Source: Treponema berlinense (GTDB lineage: Bacteria; Spirochaetota; Spirochaetia; Treponematales; Treponemataceae). From it: DNA of 64,000 bases. Numbering within the stretch: the stretch's first letter is position 1; the number at the start of each line of letters is the position of its first letter. The stretch spans positions 62,001-126,000 of the forward strand of contig NZ_FUXC01000005.1 in NCBI RefSeq assembly GCF_900167025.1, in the 5' to 3' direction. The notes below the pieces were generated by a model. The model was not told where the DNA came from and did not search any database. It saw only the letters and a program-made list of their open reading frames with translations. Shown piece after piece: positions 7,740 through 17,255 of this stretch. Made by a program: the position numbers and the translations under genes.

Positions 7740-10130
7740 ATGGAATTTACACAAGAATCTATCGACGCCCTCGTTGTCAACGAAGTGGACATTATGAAAA
7801 AAATCGCGGAAGAACTTAATATCCGTGTAAGTCAGGTTAGTGCCGTTATAAGTTTGATTAACGAAGACTGTACAATTGCCTTTATTTCGCGTTACCGCAA
7901 GGACAAAACCGACAATCTTAACGAAGTTGAAGTTGCTGAATGTGATCACAAGTTTAAATCATATAAAAATCTTGAAGAACGCCGTCTGGAAATTGTCCGC
8001 GGAATTTTTGGCCAGGGAAAATTGACCGAAAGCCTTTACAATGCCGTTATGGGCGCAAAAACTTTGACAGAACTTGAAGATTTGTGGGCTCCGTTCAAGA
8101 AAAAGAAGAAGACCCGCGGAATGGTTGCAATCGAAAAAGGACTCGAACCTTTGGCGGATTTTATGGAAGGTCAGAACGACGATGCCGCAGTCGAAGCCGA
8201 AGCGCAGAAATTCATCAAGACTGATAACGAAGACGCCGCTTTGAATGTTGAATCATTTATGGATGCGATTGCCGGAGCACAGGATATTATTGCCGAAAGA
8301 ACTTCTCAAAATCCTCAGAACCGCTCGGACGTTCACGATCTTTACATGGCGGAAGGCACAATCGAAACAAAAGGAATTGTTCCTGAAGGAGTTGATGCAG
8401 AAACTGCGGAAAAAACTTCCACTTATAAGATGTACTGGGATTATTCTGAAAGTTTGAATCAGGTTAAGCCACACAGAATTCTTGCAATGAACCGCGCAGA
8501 ACGCGAAGGCGCTCTTTCTGTAAATATCAATGTGCCGGTTGACGGTGCAATCGCTCTTTTGCAGAAAAAAGCAAAACCTTCTAATAAATATCACAATGAT
8601 GCGATTGAAGATGGACTTGTTCGTCTTCTTTCTCCTGCCGTAGTCCGCGAAATTCGCAGCAACGAAACTGACGAAGCTGACGACCACGGAATCGAGCTTT
8701 TCTCAGAAAACTTAAAAAACCTTCTTATGACACAGCCAATCAAGGGAAGCCGCGTTCTTGGCGTTGACCCTGGCTACAGAAACGGAACAAAATGTGCTGC
8801 TCTCGACGAAACTGGAAAATTCCTTGGATTTTTCAAAATCTTCCAGGAACAGAATCCACAGGACGCTTACGAGCAAATTAACAATGCAATCGACAAATAC
8901 GACATTCAGGTAATTGCAGTTGGTAATGGAACCGGTTCTCAGGAAGTGCAGGCGATTGTTTCAAAAGTTCTTTCTGAAAACTATTCTGATTCTGATGTAA
9001 AATACACTGTTGTTGATGAAAGCGGAGCTTCTGTTTATTCTGCTTCTCCTGTTGCGACAGAAGAATTCCCGGAACTTGATGTTATGGTACGTGGTGCAAT
9101 TTCGATGGGCCGCCGTCTTCAGGATCCTCTTGCCGAACTTGTAAAAATCGACCCGAAAGCAATTGGTGTTGGACTTTATCAGCACGACGTAAACCAGAAA
9201 AAACTTGCTGAACAGCTTGATGAAGTAGTTTCGTCAGTTGTAAACAATGTTGGCGTTAATCTGAACACTGCCTCTTACATGCTTTTAAAATACGTTTCTG
9301 GAATCAACCTTTCAACAGCCAAAAAAATCGTTGCTTATCGCGACGCAAACGGAAAAATCAAGAGCCGCGAAGAACTCAAAAAAGTTCCTGGAATTGGACC
9401 AAAGGCTTTTGAACAGTGCGCAGGCTTCCTTAAAATTGCAGAAAGTTCAGATCCGCTCGACAATACTTGGGTTCACCCGGAAAACTACGAAGTTGCCCGC
9501 GAAGTATTGTCTTACGTTCAGCAGAAAAAGGCAGTTCCTGCTGACGTAAAAAAATCTCTCTGCGAAAAATACAGCGTCGGCGAAACAACCTTGAACGATA
9601 TAATAGAAGAACTTGGAAAACCAAACCGCGACCCTCGCGACGGCTATCCGGCTCCAATCATGCAGAAAGGCGTTGTAAATTTTGAAGATTTGACCGTCGG
9701 AATGAAAGTTACAGGAAAAATCAAAAACGTTGTTGACTTTGGTGCGTTTGTTGACATTGGCTTGCACGAAACCGCTTTGATTCACGTTTCTGAGTTAAGC
9801 GACAGTTTTGTTTCTGACCCTATGGAAGTGGTGAAGGTTGGCGATGTAAAGGAATTTACAATTATCGATTTGGACAAAGACCGTAAGAGAATTTCTCTTT
9901 CCTTAAAAAGCGACGCCCATACTCGGCTTGGTCAGACCAATGAAGGCAAAAAACCTAGGTCTTCGGAGGAAGGTGCTCCAAGACGGAAGGTTGTGGTTGT
10001 AAAAAAAGGTGAAAAGCCCAGGGAGAATGCCTTTGCCGGTTCTGGTTCAAGGCGTCCTAATGCCAGCAGAGGAAGCGATGACGGCTTGTCATACAATCCG
10101 TTTGCAGCTTTCTTCAATAATCAGAAATAA
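7740..10130 (+). CDS. tex: Tex-family RNA-binding transcription accessory protein
   Basis: A 796-aa cytoplasmic nucleic-acid-binding protein. The Tex layout is clear: a helical N-terminal part, a YqgF/RNase H-like domain beginning near residue 342 (VDPGYRNGTKCAAL), tandem helix-hairpin-helix near 505-565 (KKVPGIGPKAFEQCAGF) and an S1 RNA-binding domain near 650-723 (DFGAFVDIGLHETALIHVS). A low-complexity basic tail follows. Length matches the family. Tex proteins influence transcription and stress or toxin expression; the exact mechanism here is not shown. The gene has its own promoter and no Shine-Dalgarno. Confidence 0.95.
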   Translation: MEFTQESIDALVVNEVDIMKKIAEELNIRVSQVSAVISLINEDCTIAFISRYRKDKTDNLNEVEVAECDHKFKSYKNLEERRLEIVRGIFGQGKLTESLYNAVMGAKTLTELEDLWAPFKKKKKTRGMVAIEKGLEPLADFMEGQNDDAAVEAEAQKFIKTDNEDAALNVESFMDAIAGAQDIIAERTSQNPQNRSDVHDLYMAEGTIETKGIVPEGVDAETAEKTSTYKMYWDYSESLNQVKPHRILAMNRAEREGALSVNINVPVDGAIALLQKKAKPSNKYHNDAIEDGLVRLLSPAVVREIRSNETDEADDHGIELFSENLKNLLMTQPIKGSRVLGVDPGYRNGTKCAALDETGKFLGFFKIFQEQNPQDAYEQINNAIDKYDIQVIAVGNGTGSQEVQAIVSKVLSENYSDSDVKYTVVDESGASVYSASPVATEEFPELDVMVRGAISMGRRLQDPLAELVKIDPKAIGVGLYQHDVNQKKLAEQLDEVVSSVVNNVGVNLNTASYMLLKYVSGINLSTAKKIVAYRDANGKIKSREELKKVPGIGPKAFEQCAGFLKIAESSDPLDNTWVHPENYEVAREVLSYVQQKKAVPADVKKSLCEKYSVGETTLNDIIEELGKPNRDPRDGYPAPIMQKGVVNFEDLTVGMKVTGKIKNVVDFGAFVDIGLHETALIHVSELSDSFVSDPMEVVKVGDVKEFTIIDLDKDRKRISLSLKSDAHTRLGQTNEGKKPRSSEEGAPRRKVVVVKKGEKPRENAFAGSGSRRPNASRGSDDGLSYNPFAAFFNNQK

Positions 10131-10133
10131 TCG

Positions 10134-10166
10134 AAAAAAAGCGTTATTTATTAGAAAAATAACGCT
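10134..10166. terminator. Hairpin after tex
   Basis: A 10-bp inverted repeat (AGCGTTATTT / AAATAACGCT) follows the tex stop codon. The only T-run is on the minus strand, so it is a poor classical terminator for tex; on the plus strand it may act as a 3' stabilising hairpin. Confidence 0.5.
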
Positions 10167-10172
10167 GAATTA

Positions 10173-10200
10173 TTGGAATTTGCCATTTTTGCTTTATACT
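10173..10200 (+). promoter_or_regulatory. Promoter of the 785-aa lipoprotein gene, leaderless type
   Basis: TTGGAA (10173-10178), a 16-bp spacer and TATACT (10195-10200) end 6 nt before the ATG at 10207, so the predicted start of transcription coincides with the start codon. Confidence 0.55.
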
Positions 10201-10206
10201 TGAAGT

Positions 10207-12564
10207 ATGAAACAGAAATGGCAATTTTTTTTAGTCCTTGGCGGACTATTTGCAGGTTTTAATTTTTTCTCATGCGACTTGGAAACTCCCGAAAGAATTT
10301 CCATAAAGACGAGTGGAACAAATTACGAATTTCCGCTTGGCAGTGGCTCTTTTTTGATTCGCGACAAGATGAGTGCAAGTGAGCTGCGTAAGAATTTTAG
10401 CGAAAACCTTTCAGAAGGCTCGGAAGAAATTAAAGTTTACGATTACAATCCGACTCAACGCGACGACGATGTGCTTCAATATTTAATAAAATATCCGATA
10501 AAAGAAGTATCGCTTGGTCTTTCTGCTGACGGCACAAACGATATTAATTTTTCGACAAAGATTGAAATTTCAAATTTGAACGAAAATATCGGAAAAGCCC
10601 TCACGATTGAGGAAAAATCTTATACAATTATAGAAACTGGCATTGAGTCGGTAATTCCAGAAAATAAGGGAATCCCTTTTAATATTACGGCTCCGACTTT
10701 TTCAAGAATTAAACTTTCTGCCGGAAATTTTAAAATCTCTGTAAATCCAGAAGGAACAGTTTCCGAAGATTTTGAATTGAACGCAAGAGTAATTTTGTGT
10801 GACGGAAGCGGAAATGAAATTGCTTCGAGTGAAGAGCGCAATATTGCTTCTGGAACAGGAAATTCTCCTCTTGTGCTCGACCTGAGCGGAAAAATTCTGC
10901 AACCGGAAATGAGATTTAAGCTTTCTGGAACAATGAGGGGCGGAACAGCAGGCACCGTTCACAGTTTTAAAGTTTCTATGCAGGCAGATTCTTTCAAGAT
11001 ACAGAAGGTTACTGGTTTAACCATGACTGCCGAAGAAATTGGAGATCTTGACAGTAATCCAGAAACTCCTGACGGCTGTGTTTCTTTTGAGAGCGACTTT
11101 GATTTTAGCGGCGTAAACGATTATTTAATCAGCGCGGAAATCAAATCGGGAAAAATGAACGTGTTCAGCACAATTCCGGAAGGCTGGAGCGGAATTACTG
11201 CCGGCATTGAAAAAATAAATGTTTCGCAGGGAGAAGGTTTTAAGGTTTCTGAAAATGAATTTTCTGACGAAACCTTATCTGCTGAAGAATCTACAAAATA
11301 TCTTTTCAATAAAACGGCAGTTCTCGAAAATCAGACTATTAAACCTTCCAATGTTGCAGGAAACGTCAAGGTAAGCGGACAGGTTTCTGTCAGTTTTGAA
11401 AATGCGACTCTTGTTTTTGATGAAGCAACTGCCAATCCGGAAGTAGAAATCGGTGGTTCTTGTAAGATTGATAAAATCAAAAGCCTTAAAGTCAATATTT
11501 CCGCTTTGAGCGAGGCTTCGGATTTGACTGGCGAAGTTGACACTGGCTTGAATTTCTCTAATTTGTTAAAGGATAATCTTGGAGATGCGAGCGACCTTAT
11601 AAAAAATATTGAGTTTTTTGGAGTTGAAGGCTATGTTTTTGCGATTCAGCCGGGAATTGAGGTTTTTAAAGGAGTCAATTATTCGAACTGTAAACTGGAA
11701 GCTGTTTACGAGACTGACGGAATTCCTAAAACTTCTGAGCTTGTAAATGGCAGCCTTGGTCTTAAAGAAACTAAAATTGATTTGGATGCGCTTGCCGACG
11801 AAAATTATATGATTACAGACAAGTCGATTCTTTCTCCAGAAAACTATTCTGTAAAGACGGAAGATTCTGCGGTTTGCAATCTTTTGAACGATATGCCGGA
11901 CAGTTTAAAAATCAAATACGAATTGAGCGGTTTTTCAAATGCGACAAATGAACTCGAATTAACTGGCGAAGATTTTGAAAAGTTGACTGAATTAAAGTCG
12001 GTTCAGATTTTTATTCTTCTTAAAGTTCCGCTGCAGTTTACTTTGAAAGACAAGTTTGATTTTCCACTTGATTCGCATGTAGCAGACGATTATGTGACGG
12101 TTTCCGATGTCCGCAGTCTTATAAATACAATAAACGGCAATGGCGATACCTTTGACGAAACTGAAGACCTCTTAAAACGCGACAGTGAAGAAGATTTTAA
12201 AGATGTCAAAAAATATTTTGACCTTGTAGATTCGGTTTCGATTTATTACAAGGCAACAAATTCTACTCAGCTGGAAATTTCAGGAAGTATAAAAGACGAC
12301 AGTAATCTTATAGAAGAAAAAACTCTCTCGTTTGAACAAAGCGAACCAAGCGCTGAGTTCAAAAAACTTGAACTGACTGGCGAAGAGATAAAAAATGTTT
12401 TTGACCATTACCCTTTTACTCCAAAAATCCCGATCAAAATAACGGCTGACGGACAGTTAAGACAAATTCCTCGCAATGCTGAATTTGGAATGTCAGGATA
12501 TGTTCAAATAAAACTTAGCGGACAGGTTGAAATCTGGAATAAAAACGAAAAGGAGGAAAACTAA
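10207..12564 (+). CDS. Large predicted lipoprotein, unknown function
   Basis: A 785-aa exported protein I do not recognise. It starts with a lipoprotein signal and a lipobox ending at Cys23 (FFSC). The rest is acidic, beta-rich and Ser/Thr/Asn-rich without membrane segments. Short patterns recur along the chain, for example ELTGEDFEKLTELKSVQIF and LELTGEEIKNVF, so it is probably a chain of related beta-sandwich units. Its stop is 1 nt before the next ATG, so it is translated together with the barrel-like protein downstream. A lipid-anchored surface or periplasmic partner of that barrel is plausible inference. Confidence 0.8.
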   Translation: MKQKWQFFLVLGGLFAGFNFFSCDLETPERISIKTSGTNYEFPLGSGSFLIRDKMSASELRKNFSENLSEGSEEIKVYDYNPTQRDDDVLQYLIKYPIKEVSLGLSADGTNDINFSTKIEISNLNENIGKALTIEEKSYTIIETGIESVIPENKGIPFNITAPTFSRIKLSAGNFKISVNPEGTVSEDFELNARVILCDGSGNEIASSEERNIASGTGNSPLVLDLSGKILQPEMRFKLSGTMRGGTAGTVHSFKVSMQADSFKIQKVTGLTMTAEEIGDLDSNPETPDGCVSFESDFDFSGVNDYLISAEIKSGKMNVFSTIPEGWSGITAGIEKINVSQGEGFKVSENEFSDETLSAEESTKYLFNKTAVLENQTIKPSNVAGNVKVSGQVSVSFENATLVFDEATANPEVEIGGSCKIDKIKSLKVNISALSEASDLTGEVDTGLNFSNLLKDNLGDASDLIKNIEFFGVEGYVFAIQPGIEVFKGVNYSNCKLEAVYETDGIPKTSELVNGSLGLKETKIDLDALADENYMITDKSILSPENYSVKTEDSAVCNLLNDMPDSLKIKYELSGFSNATNELELTGEDFEKLTELKSVQIFILLKVPLQFTLKDKFDFPLDSHVADDYVTVSDVRSLINTINGNGDTFDETEDLLKRDSEEDFKDVKKYFDLVDSVSIYYKATNSTQLEISGSIKDDSNLIEEKTLSFEQSEPSAEFKKLELTGEEIKNVFDHYPFTPKIPIKITADGQLRQIPRNAEFGMSGYVQIKLSGQVEIWNKNEKEEN

Positions 12565-12565
12565 G

Positions 12566-13795
12566 ATGAAAAAACTGCTTATTTGTTTTTTGACTTTTAT
12601 TTGCGCTTCTTTTTCGTTTGCTGAATTAAAACGTTACGACCGTAAATTTGAATTTGGAATTGAAACAGAAGCTGGAGCTTCTAACAATTTTATTCGTTTA
12701 ACGGACTTGCTTGTAAAAGACCTTGTTATTGACCTTGATGAAGTTTCAAATGAACTTTCCGATGACGGTTTTATAATAGATTTTAATGCCAATGTAAAAA
12801 GCTGGTTTGCGCTTAATTTTAACGAAAAGTTCAGACTTAATTTTTTCTGGGGAATTGACGGTTCAGGATATACAGGCATTTCAAAAAACTTTTTCGATCT
12901 TTTTTGCAAAGGTTTTGAAGTAAATTCAAGCGAATCGATTGATCTAAAGATTTTTAGCGATGTTTACGTTCAGACTGGAGCAACATTCAAGACAAAGATA
13001 AAGGATTATGGAGTGCATTTTACGCCGACAATTTTTGCTCCTGTAATTCATGTTACGGAAACAAAGGGAACTGCAAAATACACGTCGAACGAAAACGGTT
13101 TAATGCGAGCAGAAGCAGATTTGCCGTTAAATCTTTATTCTGTAATTGATTTGGAAGGAATTGACGATAAAACAATAGATTCTGCGTTTATTCAGGAAAC
13201 ACTTTCTGAACTTGTAAAAAGCGCCGGCTTTGACTTTTCGGGCGAAGTTGAAAGATCGTTTGGAAAAAAACTTGATCTTGGACTTTTTACAAGAATTCCA
13301 GTTGTTCCAGGACGCTTAAAATACAAGGCTTATAAACGGTTCTGGGGAGTTTTTGAACAGCAGAATGCCTTTGGTATTTTTGACGAGACAAATTCTTATA
13401 CAAAAGATTATGGAGAAGACGATACCGTTTACAGCAAGGAAACAAAAAAAGTGCACAGACCGTTTATTTTGGGTCTGGAAGCTACATGGAGACCTTTTGG
13501 AGCGTGGTGCGAAATTTGTCCGAAAGTTGATCTTGCAGTGCGAAATCCTTATTCAAGCGACTGCATGGTTTACGGTGAATACAATTTGTCCGCAGACTTT
13601 AGGTTGCTGAACGTTGTCGGCTTAAAATTTGCAACAGCATACGAAAATCTTATCTTTAAACATTCAATGGGATTTATGATAAATGCCCATGTTCTTGAAA
13701 TCGACGCCGGAGTTCAAACCCGGGGCGCAGATTTTGCAAGAAGTTTCGGCGTAACAGGTTTTGCCGCTTACGTTGGATTAAAAGCAGGATTTTAA
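12566..13795 (+). CDS. Predicted outer-membrane beta-barrel protein, unknown function
   Basis: A 409-aa exported protein. The start at 12566 is set by a strong AAGGAGG site lying in the end of the preceding gene; an earlier in-frame ATG at 12527 has no such site and would delay the signal peptide. The signal peptide ends about residue 19 (FSFA). The mature part alternates polar and hydrophobic residues, is rich in Gly, Phe and Tyr, and finishes with a terminal phenylalanine (YVGLKAGF), a common ending for outer-membrane barrels. It forms a tight two-gene unit with the upstream lipoprotein. I cannot name a function. Confidence 0.75.
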   Translation: MKKLLICFLTFICASFSFAELKRYDRKFEFGIETEAGASNNFIRLTDLLVKDLVIDLDEVSNELSDDGFIIDFNANVKSWFALNFNEKFRLNFFWGIDGSGYTGISKNFFDLFCKGFEVNSSESIDLKIFSDVYVQTGATFKTKIKDYGVHFTPTIFAPVIHVTETKGTAKYTSNENGLMRAEADLPLNLYSVIDLEGIDDKTIDSAFIQETLSELVKSAGFDFSGEVERSFGKKLDLGLFTRIPVVPGRLKYKAYKRFWGVFEQQNAFGIFDETNSYTKDYGEDDTVYSKETKKVHRPFILGLEATWRPFGAWCEICPKVDLAVRNPYSSDCMVYGEYNLSADFRLLNVVGLKFATAYENLIFKHSMGFMINAHVLEIDAGVQTRGADFARSFGVTGFAAYVGLKAGF

Positions 13796-13798
13796 TTT

Positions 13799-15988
13799 TT
13801 AATGATACCGGTGTGCCCATGCACGTGGGCTCATGCCGGTATTTTTTTTGAATACGGAACTAAAATAATTCTGATTTTGAAAACCAAGGCGCGAAGCAAT
13901 TTCTGCAAGTTTTATAGATTCAACTTGCAGAAGATTTTTTGCCTGCTCAATTTTTAATTTTTCGTGCAAGGTTTGAATTGTAAATCCTGTCAATTCCTTT
14001 GCCCTGCGCACAAGATGAGATTTACTTACCATAAGTTCATCTGCCATTTTGTCGAGATTTGTCATTTCACTTAGATGTTCAACCAGATAATTTGTAATTT
14101 GCCGGACAGTAATTCCATTTCGATTTTCCTGCGAATTTTCGGATTTTAAATGCAGGATTCCGACAAGCTGCTCGCTTGAAAGCAACATTGAACGCTCTTT
14201 TGTGCGGCCTTCTTTTAAGTAAACGGAATGAAGCGCGTTGCTCAAAAGCATTCGTACAGTGTCGTAAACAGAAATGTTTTGAGTACCGATTTCCAAAAAA
14301 GCATAGCCAAAATATCTGTCAGCGTGATAAAGAATTTCGAGCATAAGATTGTAGCGTCTGCTGTGCGGAAAAAAAGTTTTTGGAATACAGGCCGGGTCGT
14401 AAACCTTAAAAGGAAGTTTTTCCTTTATGTCGAGAGGCGGTTCCGGCAAAATCAATTCAATGTTTGAAGAAGTCAAATCAATTGTCATATTGTCGGAAAG
14501 ACAGAGCACAATTCCCGGAATTTCCATTTCTGAAAGCTGATAGCGCAAGACATCTTGAATTTGTTTTCCAGTCGTCGCGCTCGCAAAATTCATGGCAATT
14601 TGAGACAAATTGTTCATTAAATAAGAATTTTCCCGGGTTGAGAGAGTATCGTATTCAATAAAAACAGAAACAAGAGAACGCAGCTGATGAAAAATATTTT
14701 CGATATGAGAAAATTGTTTGTCGTCATCTTTTACCATTGGAAGAATGATTTTGCGCAGATTTGTAATATTTTGCTGAAGTTCGCTGTTTACAAGGACAGA
14801 ATCTTTGCGGATATTTTGCAAGAGATTTTGAAACCAGCGCAATATTGAGCTTGGACTTTTTTGTTCGTAAATATCATCAAAAATAGCATCAATAAGATTT
14901 TTAATTTCTATTTCCGGACGTCCTGAAAAAATATTCCGGGTTAATCGAAAAAGATAATTCCTAACTTCTTCTTCGGACAGATTTGTGCCAGGCATAGAGT
15001 TTGCTGTGTTTATTTCTTCGCCTGCATCTTCAATGCTCTGCTCAAAACAACCGCACGACTGGCGGATAAGAAGGGTTGTAGGAACAAGCCGCGTCTTGAA
15101 TTGTTCTTCCGGAGACATAATTCTGTCGATTAAAAGTTCAACAGCAGCATAACCGCGCTTAAAATATTCAAGATCCATCGTTGTAACTGGAGAACGCGCG
15201 GTAATTCCATTGTACTGGTTGTTAAAGCCTGTTACGGCAACATCTTTTGGAACGCAGATATTCTGTTTGTCTAGCTCTTCGATTACAGTGGCCGCAATAA
15301 TGTCCGAAGATGTTATAATACAGTCGATTTCTGAGTGGTCTTTTAAGTTGTAAGCAGAACAAAGTTTGTTAACTGCCATGGCAATATCGATAGAATCCAT
15401 CGTTTTTGTCATATAAATTGAATCAGGCAGTTCGGAAATTCCATATTTTTTAAGTTCGTTTTGAAAAGCGTTCAGACGGCGCATATGAGGTTCTGAAATT
15501 TTTGAACCAATAAAGACAAAATGCTTGTAGCCGTGCCTGTTTATAAGATGATCCATTATCAGCGCTATCGAAGAATTGTTGTCTATGCGGATGCACGGAA
15601 TTCCTTCAATATCAAGATAACCAATGTCTACCATTGGAAGCGGTTTTAAAGCATTAAAAGTTTGAACTATGGTTTTTGTGTCTAAAAAAGAGCAGAGCGA
15701 AGAAGTCCAGGTTACAAGTCCGTCAACGAGAGGAGCCTTCATAAAACGGAAATTTTTTAGATAGTGCGAAATAAAATCAATATCGTCAAAAAGCGAATAT
15801 TTGATTGCTCCTGCAAAGTTGATGAAATTCAAGTCGTAATCAGAGGCCGCCTTCATCATGCCGGCAATGTATTCTTGACCGATAAATGAACGGAAATCGG
15901 CAATTCCTGTAAAACCGACAGTAACGCGGTTTCCCTGATTTTTGCGTTGAGTTAAAAAAGCGCGGCGTTTTGCAATTCCTTGGTTCAT
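13799..15988 (-). CDS. Chimeric regulator: LacI-type sensor plus AraC DNA-binding domain
   Basis: A 729-aa one-component regulator. Residues about 20-315 match the periplasmic-binding-protein-like sensor of LacI/GalR regulators (VTVGFTGI, DVAVTGFNNQ, SPVTTMDLEYFKRGY, LLIRQSCGC). The middle (about 320-620) is helical plus an alpha/beta region that could be GAF-like. The last 105 residues are an AraC/XylS domain with two HTH motifs (LMVSKSHLVRRAKELTGF and RLGFQNQNYFSSVFKKNTGM). Such XylR-like proteins sense sugars and activate carbohydrate genes. The ligand is unknown. It lies 81 nt downstream of lrgB on the same strand, but has its own extended -10 promoter. Confidence 0.88.
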   Translation of the reverse strand: MNQGIAKRRAFLTQRKNQGNRVTVGFTGIADFRSFIGQEYIAGMMKAASDYDLNFINFAGAIKYSLFDDIDFISHYLKNFRFMKAPLVDGLVTWTSSLCSFLDTKTIVQTFNALKPLPMVDIGYLDIEGIPCIRIDNNSSIALIMDHLINRHGYKHFVFIGSKISEPHMRRLNAFQNELKKYGISELPDSIYMTKTMDSIDIAMAVNKLCSAYNLKDHSEIDCIITSSDIIAATVIEELDKQNICVPKDVAVTGFNNQYNGITARSPVTTMDLEYFKRGYAAVELLIDRIMSPEEQFKTRLVPTTLLIRQSCGCFEQSIEDAGEEINTANSMPGTNLSEEEVRNYLFRLTRNIFSGRPEIEIKNLIDAIFDDIYEQKSPSSILRWFQNLLQNIRKDSVLVNSELQQNITNLRKIILPMVKDDDKQFSHIENIFHQLRSLVSVFIEYDTLSTRENSYLMNNLSQIAMNFASATTGKQIQDVLRYQLSEMEIPGIVLCLSDNMTIDLTSSNIELILPEPPLDIKEKLPFKVYDPACIPKTFFPHSRRYNLMLEILYHADRYFGYAFLEIGTQNISVYDTVRMLLSNALHSVYLKEGRTKERSMLLSSEQLVGILHLKSENSQENRNGITVRQITNYLVEHLSEMTNLDKMADELMVSKSHLVRRAKELTGFTIQTLHEKLKIEQAKNLLQVESIKLAEIASRLGFQNQNYFSSVFKKNTGMSPRAWAHRYH
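13805..13849 (+). terminator. Rho-independent terminator inside the 3' end of a convergent gene
   Basis: ATACCGG (13805-13811) pairs with CCGGTAT (13836-13842), with a second inner stem GCCCA/TGGGC, and is followed by eight T. It ends the plus-strand pair 10207-13795 but lies within the last codons of the opposing AraC-type gene. Confidence 0.8.
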
Positions 15989-15997
15989 AGTCTTTCT

Positions 15998-16006
15998 ATT
16001 ATAACA
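15998..16006 (-). promoter_or_regulatory. Extended -10 promoter of the AraC-type regulator
   Basis: TG-T-TATAAT on the minus strand, with no clear -35. The -10 ends 9 nt before the ATG and there is no Shine-Dalgarno, giving a nearly leaderless transcript. Confidence 0.5.
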
Positions 16007-16069
16007 CTACAATGAGCATTTTTTATAGAAAAATCTACAAAAATAATGAACCAAGTTTTTGCCAAAAAA

Positions 16070-16771
16070 CTAATTCAATCCCATAAAAAACGGAAGAATT
16101 ATTACGGAAAGAACTCCGCAGACAGCAATGCTCAGACCGCTCATTGCGCCTTCAACATCGCCCATTTCCAGAGCTTTTGAAGTTCCCATTGCGTGTCCGC
16201 AAGTTCCGCAGGCAACACCGCGGGCTACAGGTTCTGCGATTTTAAAAAGCCGGCAGAGAATTAGGGCAAAAGTGTTGCAAAAAATTCCTGCTACGCTGAC
16301 CATCATAATTGTAAGGGCTGCAAGTCCGCCGTTCTGTTCGGTGATTGCAATTGCGATTGGCGTTGTAATCGATTTTGGAAGAAGAGAAACGTATTCTTCG
16401 TGCCCGATTTTAAAAATAAGGCAAACTCCAAGAACAAAAAAAGCGTTGGAAATAATTCCGCTCACAATTCCAAGCACGATAGCAAGCGCATTTTCGCGAA
16501 GTTTTTGGAATTGGCGGTAAAGAGGAATTGCGAGGGCAACCGTTACCGGCGTCATAAGATAATACAAAAAGTCGGCGCTTTTTAAGTATTCGGAATAAGG
16601 AATTTTAAAAATAATCAAAACAGCGATTACAATTGCGCTGGAAACAAAAAGCGGCGAAAAAAGAACAAAGTGAGTTTTTTTGTAAAGCCAGGTTGCTGCC
16701 AAAAAACTTATAAGCGTTATTGAAAATCCAAAAGAAACAGAATTTGTTAAAAAAGTTGAAATATGTTCCAT
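16070..16771 (-). CDS. lrgB: LrgB/CidB-family membrane protein
   Basis: A 233-aa integral membrane protein with about six to seven hydrophobic segments. Family signatures include LPKSITTPIAIAITEQNGG and CGTCGHAMGTSKALEMG. LrgB works with LrgA as a membrane pair first linked to murein-hydrolase export and autolysis; homologues transport small carboxylates such as pyruvate or glycolate. The start chosen (16771) lies 4 nt past the lrgA stop with AAGGA in the end of lrgA; a longer reading frame upstream overlaps lrgA and is unlikely. Confidence 0.9.
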   Translation of the reverse strand: MEHISTFLTNSVSFGFSITLISFLAATWLYKKTHFVLFSPLFVSSAIVIAVLIIFKIPYSEYLKSADFLYYLMTPVTVALAIPLYRQFQKLRENALAIVLGIVSGIISNAFFVLGVCLIFKIGHEEYVSLLPKSITTPIAIAITEQNGGLAALTIMMVSVAGIFCNTFALILCRLFKIAEPVARGVACGTCGHAMGTSKALEMGDVEGAMSGLSIAVCGVLSVIILPFFMGLN

Positions 16772-16775
16772 TTTT

Positions 16776-17195
16776 TTAATCCTTATTGCCTGCCGTAGAA
16801 TTTGACTGTTGAGATTCTGCATTGCCGGAAGATTTTTGGTTATTTCGGGAACTCACAAGTTTTGCAAAAAATTGAGTTACGTGACCGACAACAAAAAAAA
16901 TAAAAGTCGTACCGAGCAAAGTTATAATTAAAATCGGAAGCCAGTGTTTTTGAATAATTGGCCAGGCAACGATTAAACCAACGGTCGAAGGAATAAAAAG
17001 AAGAGGCATAATTTCCAAAAGAAAATCAGAAAAAACTTCGACTTCCTGCAGCGGCATAATTTTAAATTTTAACGCGCAGAACATGAGCACAAGACCGTAA
17101 ATCGAAGCCGGAACAGGCAGCGGAATTACTTTGTGCAAAACCTCGCCAATAAAGCAGATTGTTACAAAAATTGCAAATTGTTTAACGAATTTCAT
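16776..17195 (-). CDS. lrgA: LrgA/CidA-family membrane protein
   Basis: A 139-aa small membrane protein with four hydrophobic segments. The family core is visible (PVPASIYGLVLMF, ALKFKIMPLQEVE, FLLEIMPLLFIPSTVGLI). The C-terminal tail is charged and Ser/Asn-rich. It is the holin-like partner of LrgB and is translated just before it, so the two probably form one transport unit. The promoter is not obvious; the region upstream (17196-17255) is AT-rich and leads into repeat element R1. Confidence 0.9.
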   Translation of the reverse strand: MKFVKQFAIFVTICFIGEVLHKVIPLPVPASIYGLVLMFCALKFKIMPLQEVEVFSDFLLEIMPLLFIPSTVGLIVAWPIIQKHWLPILIITLLGTTFIFFVVGHVTQFFAKLVSSRNNQKSSGNAESQQSNSTAGNKD

Positions 17196-17255
17196 AAAAC
17201 TAACTCAAAAAAATGAATATTAAGAAAAGTTATAGCAAAAAAGCTGTTAATTTAA

